From Dendrophyllia cribrosa (Eukaryota; Cnidaria; Anthozoa; Scleractinia; Dendrophylliidae), in NCBI GenBank assembly GCA_024195265.1, contig JAJLRJ010000001.1, positions 5,586,357-5,650,356 of the forward strand: a DNA stretch of 64,000 nt, in the 5' to 3' direction. Under the pieces are notes generated by a model. That model did no database searches. It was not told where the DNA came from and worked only from the letters and a program-made list of their open reading frames with translations. Shown in pieces: positions 56,838 to 64,000 of this stretch (positions within the stretch are counted from its first letter, which is position 1; every line of letters begins with the position of its first letter). The position numbers and the translations under genes are program-made.

Positions 56838-59800
56838 ATGGTAAAAAGAAGCCGCAAGAATGGGACAACATCGAGTGTTAAAAACGTTCAAATAGCAGTG
56901 CTAGGGAAGGACGGCGTTGGAAAATCAGGTTAGCAAAACTATAAAAACATGTGTAAACTTTTCAGCGGGTTTTCCATCGGATTTTGGCATAAATATATAT
57001 ATAAAAAAGTAATAGTAGTTCAATTTATGATATGAAGAATCTGCCATTATCAAGTTGAGTAGCACTTCATTTTCCATAAAATAACAGTTTGTTAAAGCCA
57101 CGCGAACTGTACGACATCGGTCTAAAATAATTAAAACGGAAAGACAAATGTTAAAGCACAAGTGTTCATAACCGCAACGAAACCTCTGTTTTAATGACTC
57201 AACAGAAAGAATCGAAGTATAACGTATTTATATAAACAAGGCACTCGAGTAAAAATCCCTTCGAGAAAGATTTGTTAATGGCGTAAAAATGAGGTCTTGC
57301 ATAATAAGGCATAAGAGAAAACCGTGAAATATTTTTTTCTAGTAATTGTTTTCACAAACTGTGGGCGAGTATGACCTGTTGTGAAAAGCTTTTGACTTGA
57401 GGACATCATGGCTAGACAACTTCCGAGGGGCGATTAAAAGGCATTGAATCTTTACAAAACAATACTTGTCTCGAATTTACAAGATCTATCTGTGAGCCAA
57501 GAAGAAGTTTGTTTTTAGACGCACGGGTATTTATTTGCTATAAAAATAATCAAAAAATAACTCTCTCCTCGGAAGTCTTTTTGTTCGCGATTCTTCCAGG
57601 ACTGCATCATGCCATCCTAGAAGTCTGGATGAAATCGTTTCAAAATGTTACCACTTGCTAACTTGCTTCCCGGGACCTTAAATTAAAAATTCATTATAAA
57701 ATTCAAAAGTTATTATAGGATTATTTATTTTATTTTCATCGAACAAGACAAACAACAGTGAGGTCATTTACGTAAAGCATCCCATACATGTGTCACACCG
57801 GAGATTCATTATGCCAGACTTGTTTTAATGTTTCAATTCCAACACGTCGACAATTTAAATGCGATACTTATTTCCTATAAATGTGTTTCACAGATTTTCA
57901 CAAAACAATATTAAATGACCAAGAATTTAGACTGTAAAACTTCTTGAAAGAACCATTGACAGTCCTGAATCTGGCTTAAGTTGCATGACTGAGTACTTTT
58001 AAGTTCTGCTCATATGATGTGTGTGTTTAACTGGCAATATCCGTAAAAAGACAAGGAAAGTCCCTCCAGAAGTGAAAAATTCGCAAGTTTTTGCAGATTT
58101 ATATCAATCTAGAGAATTATAAGCTTTCGTTTTATCATAATTCTGTTTTGAAGTATCATGATAAAGTTCCCTTTGTTTTACTCGACTATATATAACTTTG
58201 GCATGCTTCGCGCATTCGTTAGTCGACCACAATATCAATTTATCTAAATCTATAAACCACAAATGCATTTGTTCTCTACCACTGAACCATGTGTAGCCGA
58301 TTAGCTGATGTGCCCACCCGCCTTCAGTGACAATTAGCTAAAGTCACGAAACAGTATTTATCGGCAAAAAATGCTCTAGAGCTATATGATTTGCACCTTG
58401 TAAAGACATTACAACAACATAAAGAAAATTGACAAAGGAAACCGCTAAAAATTGACTCTCAGTGTCCAAATGACAAAATAGGCATTATGGTAAGAGCCAA
58501 CTTGTCTCGATTACTTCCCAGTTTCACTCGCCACTCAGAGTCACTCCCCACTTAAAACTTTATTCATCACTTGTTATCACCACTTATTATTACAGACGCT
58601 AGTGTAAACTTATGCCGTCTTAAAAGGATTCGGTGTAGTTTTTTTTTCAGTTAAAATCCACTAAAAGGAACCAACATGGCACATGCTAGCAGGGATAACT
58701 CCAGGCCCATTGTGTTTACAGTAGAATCCAGCTATCTAAGGTTCGTTTATCTTTAACCTCTGACTCTATCATGTTCTCGAATCCAAACTCATTTTGTTCG
58801 AGGCTTTTGATTGCACCGCTATCTCGCCATCTCTTAATTTTTCCGTTTTCCTTGAGTGTTCCGGATAGCAAAGTTTTATTGCATTTCTTCTCTGATGTTA
58901 TTTTTCAGGCGAAAACATTGCTGAAAATGACATCATATATCAGTCCTTCCTCCCACCAACAACCTTCCACACCCCTTCCCCGCATCCCAAACTCTCACCA
59001 ACAACAGAACCAATAGCAAAGAAAACAAGCATATTTCTTTATTTTTCCTACATTTCAGCCAGTTGTCATTCTTACGGCATATTTTTTATCAGATACCTTT
59101 CTCCAATAACTTCCTTGATTGATCTTTCTTGTGTCTAACAGCATCTGATACATTCTGTAAAGTTAGGTTATTTAACACTGATTATTAACCATCGGATTTA
59201 TGTCACTTACTGATCTTAATTCCTTGCACACTGGGTATTTTTTCAGTCCCCTAGGTATCTGAAGGTTTAACACAAAAGGGTGGTGAGCAGAACTGACAAA
59301 CCACGAACTTTATCGGAAATTCTTTTCCGGGATTTTCCTACGATATCCGCAAGCTGTGTTTGGCGTCAGAAACGATATTGAAATTGGCTTCATTTAAAGA
59401 AAAAAGTTAGATGGATATCAAGTAATGTATTTTTCTTTATTTTCACCAGCGTTCACCGTTCGAGCTTTAACTAGACGCTTTATAGGAGAATACGACACAA
59501 CATTGGGTGAGTTGATATTTTGACTGGCCGGGCAGGCTGATAACTTAGTAAGCCTAACCAAAAATGCTCTCCCATGCAGAGTTATCTAGTGATGCAAACT
59601 GATATGTAAGTGATTTTACGGATAAATCTAGGCTAGATAAACACTTATTATCCGTGAAATATTTCCTGGATTACACGCTAATCATCAAACCCACCTTAAT
59701 GTGGTTTGTATAGGCTTTTTGTCCGAATATAACAATAGATGCATCAGTTGTTTCAATAAAAATACAGTTTTGGTTATACACAACGAGGTGATCGCTCTGT

Positions 59801-62800
59801 TTACGAAACAGGACGGACGCCATTCCTGTGGCTTGAATTTAGCGCAGAACAGGCCATATTGAGCTGCCTTTGACTCTGATTTAATACGAGGCCGGTTAGG
59901 TGTAAAATAATCAGTTTTTATACAAGGGTTGCAACCAGTCTCGGAGGCGTTTAAGCCAACTCAGATATCGGGTCTAGGTCTAACTAGCAAAAGGCTGTGT
60001 AGCGGCCTTCATATATAGGGAGTAGCATAACAACTTAGAGAAAAGATACATGAACCTTATATCCTAGAGACATAAACATAAGCAAAAGAAGATTCAATTC
60101 TAATGTGACGTGGAGACGTTTACGTTTAACTGCTTTTCCATTAATAAACCAGATATGTGTTTATGCTAACGTATATCCTCTTATATATAATTATGTCGAC
60201 CCATGACTTTACACTAGAAACAGCAGATTAAGCTATGCTTTATGCTTACGTTTATCCACTTATGCTGATTAAATTTTCAATGCCTTATTTGTGCTTTACT
60301 TTTGTTTGCTGACGTCACCAGTAAACAAAACACGTAGAATTTTAATTCTAGTGACCCTAGCCTCCAACGCTAACTTCCTTATCATACATTTCTTATTGTG
60401 ATGTCAAATGATGGCTCGAATGTACATAACTCCGGAAAGAAAGATAAGAAGCTGCAATAGCCCATTTCCGAGTTGCTCTAAGTCTCCTTTTCAAACCGAG
60501 GCCAAGTGCAAAACCGTTCATATGGATATGAGGTTTCTTTCACATGCAAATAAAACTTATATCCACATAAATGGTTTTGTACTTGGCCTCGGTTTGAAAA
60601 GGAGGGAAAGAGCAACTCGAAAATGGGCTGTTGGCAAGTCTCAATGCCTTGTTCACGTTTTCCCAGATAAAAATGACCCTGGCATCACGAAAGCGATTCA
60701 TCTCAGCTCATTGTGTATACCACAACATACCATGTTCATGCGTTTGGCTTTGAAAAATTTCTTAGAAATAGTGAACGTGACAGTGACTGAAGCCTCTAAT
60801 GTAAAGGCCCTCGTAAAGGAAATTCGTGCAGGCTTTTAAATTTACCATTTCCCTTGCCCCCGGCTCTGGCTTCAGTGATACTTTTGGTTGTACTGACTTC
60901 CGTAATTTAACCATTTAGAACATTGGGCCTGCAGTCAGAAAAGCTGAAAACTTCGAGTTATTACTGAGATTACATCGTGTGAACTGAGAGGGAAACAGCT
61001 TTAGTTCGAAAGAGTACTAAGTTGTCTGCGACTCGATTTATCGAACTAGGTTCTAGCACAGGCAGCCCAACCGTGGTGTGTGAGTCACATCAAATTACAG
61101 ATTCGAAGCCGGTACACAGTAATGAAATATAGGTAAAAATACGATTTGTCGCAGAATTGAGAAGCGATAGAAAAATCGAAAATATTACACAATAAAGACT
61201 TCTTACTTTATTGTCCCTTGATGTGTCCTGACCGGTTTAAATGCATTTTTACCACTTTTGTCACTCGCCCCACTATCCACTATATCCTTCTTTTATAGTG
61301 GATAGTGAGGCGAGTGACAAAAGTGGTAAAAATGCATTTAAACCGGTCAGGACACATCAAGGGACAATAAAGTAAGGGTAAGAAGTCTTTATTGTGTAAT
61401 ATTTTCGATTTTTCCATCGCTTCTCAATTCCGTGACAAATCGTATTTTTACCTATATTTCATTACCGTGTACCGGCTTCGAATCTGTAATTTGATGTGAC
61501 TCACACACCACGGTTGGGCTGCCTGTGGTTCTATTCAAAGGTTTATTCTAGTCAATTCAATACTGAATATACTAAGTTTCCGTAATACTGCTTTCGCTCA
61601 CTCATTTTCTACTTGAAATCCTCAAAATTCAACAGGACATGACATGACCCACAGATCTTAATAACTATATCCTTTTAACAGTATTGTTTTTATTTAACAC
61701 CTACAATACTCACAAAGCCGGAAGGGCAATAATCATACATGCATTCTTCTTTAATCCTTTTCTAAAATCATTCAGAAACGAACTTATCAGCTCAGAGTAA
61801 ACCCTCATGTTAGCATTCTGAGACGTCTGCGCGCACGGCTGTAAGAAGAACAAGGCTCTCTTATATACTGAGTTCAGCCCAAGACAAGAAGCTCACGTGA
61901 CAACTCCAGGCAGAGCGTCCTGTTACAGAGTATGCGCGATAGCTCGATGATGCGCTGACTGAGTCCTATTTTATGGGGTTTAGCCTAAGCCTTCTACACA
62001 GACGTCCTTGCATAGGTTAGCCACGCATGCAGGCCGATATAAACCCATAATTTGGACAAATTAATTTTAAGTTCAGTTCACTGCTCTGAGGTGCACTTGC
62101 TTACAAGATTACAAAATTTAGATTCACTTGCAGGAAAATCGTTTTAGAGCCTTTTTCCCCCTAAAAATCGGCGCTGTCACTTGTCATGTAATTCGTGGCT
62201 CAAGCTTTTGAATAAGAGACCTTTCTTGCTTTTGGGTCTGTTTCGATAGTTCTCTTTGGCATACTAATGAGGCAAACTGGTTCATGAACTTCTCAGTGAG
62301 CGCGGTGCCGCATACGTACATCTTGCAAATTTTCTTGATCCACACTTTGCGGGACGACAACATGGAACTTATGACGTCAATCTAGTTTGCATGGAGACGG
62401 CAGGGTGATCATTTCCTAATTCTGTAATATGTACGATTCGGACTAAAATGTTTATCGTTGTTACGAAGATAAATTAGATTTTGTTTTCTCTTTGGTACAA
62501 AAAAATCATGTGGTATAAAATCGTGATGTAAAAAATCTGTCCTGAGCTCGTGACATAATGAACATTACACCTTTCTTATTTCATTACGGAGCTTAGCATT
62601 TACCATCTTTCGTTATTTATCAAATCGTGATATGTTATGTTTTTCTTACAGAATGCACATACCGCCATCATGTAGAATTAGATGGGCAGTTCCTCTCTCT
62701 TGACGTGCTGGACACTGCAGGAAAGGTCAGTATTTTTTTATTGAAGACAAGGTCTTCACTTCATTGACTTGTCTGGGCGGATTTAACAACGACACCAGGC

Positions 62801-64000
62801 TCTTAAGCACAGCTTTATCCCCTAAATTCATTTAGTAATCATTTGACCAAATATTTAGGCAGGCAAAATCCAATTGGTGGCACCAGACCATTACGACATT
62901 AAGGGAGTTATGTCATAGGAATTTTTCATTTTGGGGTCAAAATTGCTAAACTTAAAACTCAATACCTCTTCCAGTTTTGCACGAAATAATCCTACAACAC
63001 CTACAGGAATATATCATGTGAATTCTCAGTTGGGGAAACAAACCACAATCTATTTTGAGTCACTTTTCCAAACACCAGGAAAGAACTCGGATGCAATCAA
63101 TTTCCATCCTGGTGGTCCGTAGCCTAAGACACGCATAGCATATGAAGGACTATAGCGCTCGAAACGTAGCTTTTGAATCTCTTTACGGTGGTCAATTTGC
63201 CTTATCAACTCAGTTGATAAGACCTCATTTTTTGGGTCTCACTTCCCCATCGATACAGTTCAACAGTTTCTTTAGAAATTCGCCCTTATTTTTTATAGTT
63301 TGAGCGCAAAAGTTTGCGTGTAAAGTAAAGTGATCTTAAGAAAACCTTGCCTTTTGGCTTACGAAGAATTAGGTGACGTGGCTTTAAATATTTCGTAAGT
63401 AGAATCTTTCACTAAGTACTGGGCATGAGTTTATGGATGGATTTTACTTTAAAAACTGTACTATTCCTTGCGTAATGTTAAGAGAGAAGGAGTAAAGTCA
63501 CAGAGCTACTAATGACTGTGATCGTCTTAAAATTGTATGAAGGAATTGGATACATAAATATCAATCACTCCTACTGACCAATGAAACACGTACAAGTGCC
63601 TTTTTCAACCATTGACACGTCCTTTCCTTTGCAGAACTCTCTCGAAAAGATCGACAATTGCGTTCACACGGGATCAGACTTGTTTTTCGTTCTCTACTCC
63701 ACAACAGACCGATCATCATTTGAGGAGGCTTCCCTACTCTGTCAATACCTTCTGAAAACCAAGAACGTTAATCCCGCGTGCCTCATTCTTCTGGGCAACA
63801 AGACAGACCTGAAACATTTCAGAGAAGTGGATGAGTACGAGGGGCGCCTCTTGGCGCAGGCTTTAGAGTGTGGCTTCTACCAGTTGTCCGCGTCGGAAGG
63901 ATTCGATGACTCTCAAAATGTTCTTTATAACACTCTTAGGCAGTTTGTAAACACACAGAAAAAGGGATCACCATCAGTTAGAGTGTTTATTGACAATGTG
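56838..64000 (+). CDS. RERG-like Ras-family small GTPase, 3' part beyond window
   Basis: Four exons seen: 56838..56928, 59450..59506, 62652..62725 and 63635..64000 (open at the edge), 196 codons. Phases 1, 1 and 0 agree at all junctions. The P-loop is GKDGVGKS (23-30), followed by a switch I region RRFIGEYDTTLECTYRH (39-55) with T48 equivalent to Ras T35, DTAGK (70-74), NKTD (129-132) and SAS (159-161). The TRRFIGEYDxTLE...YRH spacing is that of RERG/RASL12-type GTPases, which lack a C-terminal CAAX box; the end is not visible here. Unusual: Asp at the Ras Gly12 position and Lys at the Gln61 position. The frame is open upstream to 56715 without another ATG, so an extra 5' exon is possible; ATG followed by GTAAGC at about 56651 is one candidate. 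A GTP-binding signalling role is family inference. Confidence 0.85.
56929..59449 (+). other. Intron 1 of the RERG-like gene
   Basis: No nested gene found. AT-rich and without a repeat I recognise; the open frame at 58771-59016 has no homology signal and is not supported. Confidence 0.6.
60455..60632. mobile_element. 178-bp palindromic MITE in RERG-like intron 2
   Basis: Arms AGCCCATTTCCGAGTTGCTC and complement, plus TTCAAACCGAGGCCAAGT and complement, around a short AT-rich loop. It contributes the first half of a spurious 143-codon open frame at 60408-60839. Confidence 0.85.
61057..61527. mobile_element. 471-bp near-perfect palindrome in RERG-like intron 2
   Basis: The arms begin CACAGGCAGCCCAACCGTGG and run about 230 bp with only scattered mismatches and one 5-bp insertion (GGGTA near 61376). 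The centre is CCACTATA-TCCTTCT-TATAGTGG near 61277-61300. GGTTCTA lies just outside or overlapping both ends (61049-61055 and 61527-61533), a possible target duplication. Confidence 0.9.
62726..63634 (+). other. Intron 3 of the RERG-like gene
   Basis: Contains at 63141-63300 a copy of the dispersed repeat seen at 688-850: GCGCTCGAAACGTAGC then TTATCAACTCAGTTGATAA and CAGTTTCTTTAGAAA. No further exon seen between donor GTCAGT and acceptor CCTTTGCAG. Confidence 0.65.

Noticed and set aside
60408..60839. 143-codon open frame in the RERG-like intron
   Set aside because: The first third is a palindromic MITE read through, the rest has no domain, and it lies within an intron of a confident gene.

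Overview
The window looks like nuclear DNA of an anthozoan cnidarian, most likely a stony coral. It is AT-rich, the genes are split by GT-AG introns, most of the sequence is intergenic or intronic, and it is crowded with small palindromic or inverted-repeat DNA elements (MITEs), LINE tails and a Penelope-type remnant. Gene families fit too: a Not-type homeobox gene, rhodopsin-class peptide-receptor-like GPCRs, small secreted cysteine-containing proteins, a selenoprotein MSRB1 and a RERG-type small GTPase. The taxonomic call is inference.

Layout. 1-2.9 kb: intergenic with coral-type repeats. 2.9-7.4 kb: a two-exon Not-like homeobox gene on the minus strand. 7.4-21 kb: gene-free and repeat-rich, holding a 2.4 kb and a 1.7 kb TIR element and several MITEs. 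21-37 kb: the most interesting block, a four-gene inverted duplication, GPCR-A(+), secreted-A(-), secreted-B(+), GPCR-B(-). The two receptors are paralogs and share a phase-1 intron after a 6-7 codon first exon. The two secreted proteins are paralogs and share two introns of identical phase. In each half the receptor and the secreted gene converge tail to tail with under 0.5 kb between stop codons, and the secreted genes face head to head across 3.6 kb. 37-48.9 kb: no gene, nested repeats. 48.9-52.1 kb: a complete three-exon MSRB1 gene on the minus strand with an in-frame UGA read as selenocysteine. 52.1-56.7 kb: no gene, duplicated repeats. 56.8 kb to the end: the first four recognised exons of a RERG-like Ras-family GTPase, running off the right edge.

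The exon models were built by hand from splice sites, phase matching and paralog comparison. All six gene models keep one open frame across every junction. Nothing here was checked against transcripts or databases. The SECIS element of MSRB1, the 5' ends of most genes and the exact start codons of the homeobox and RERG-like genes remain unresolved.
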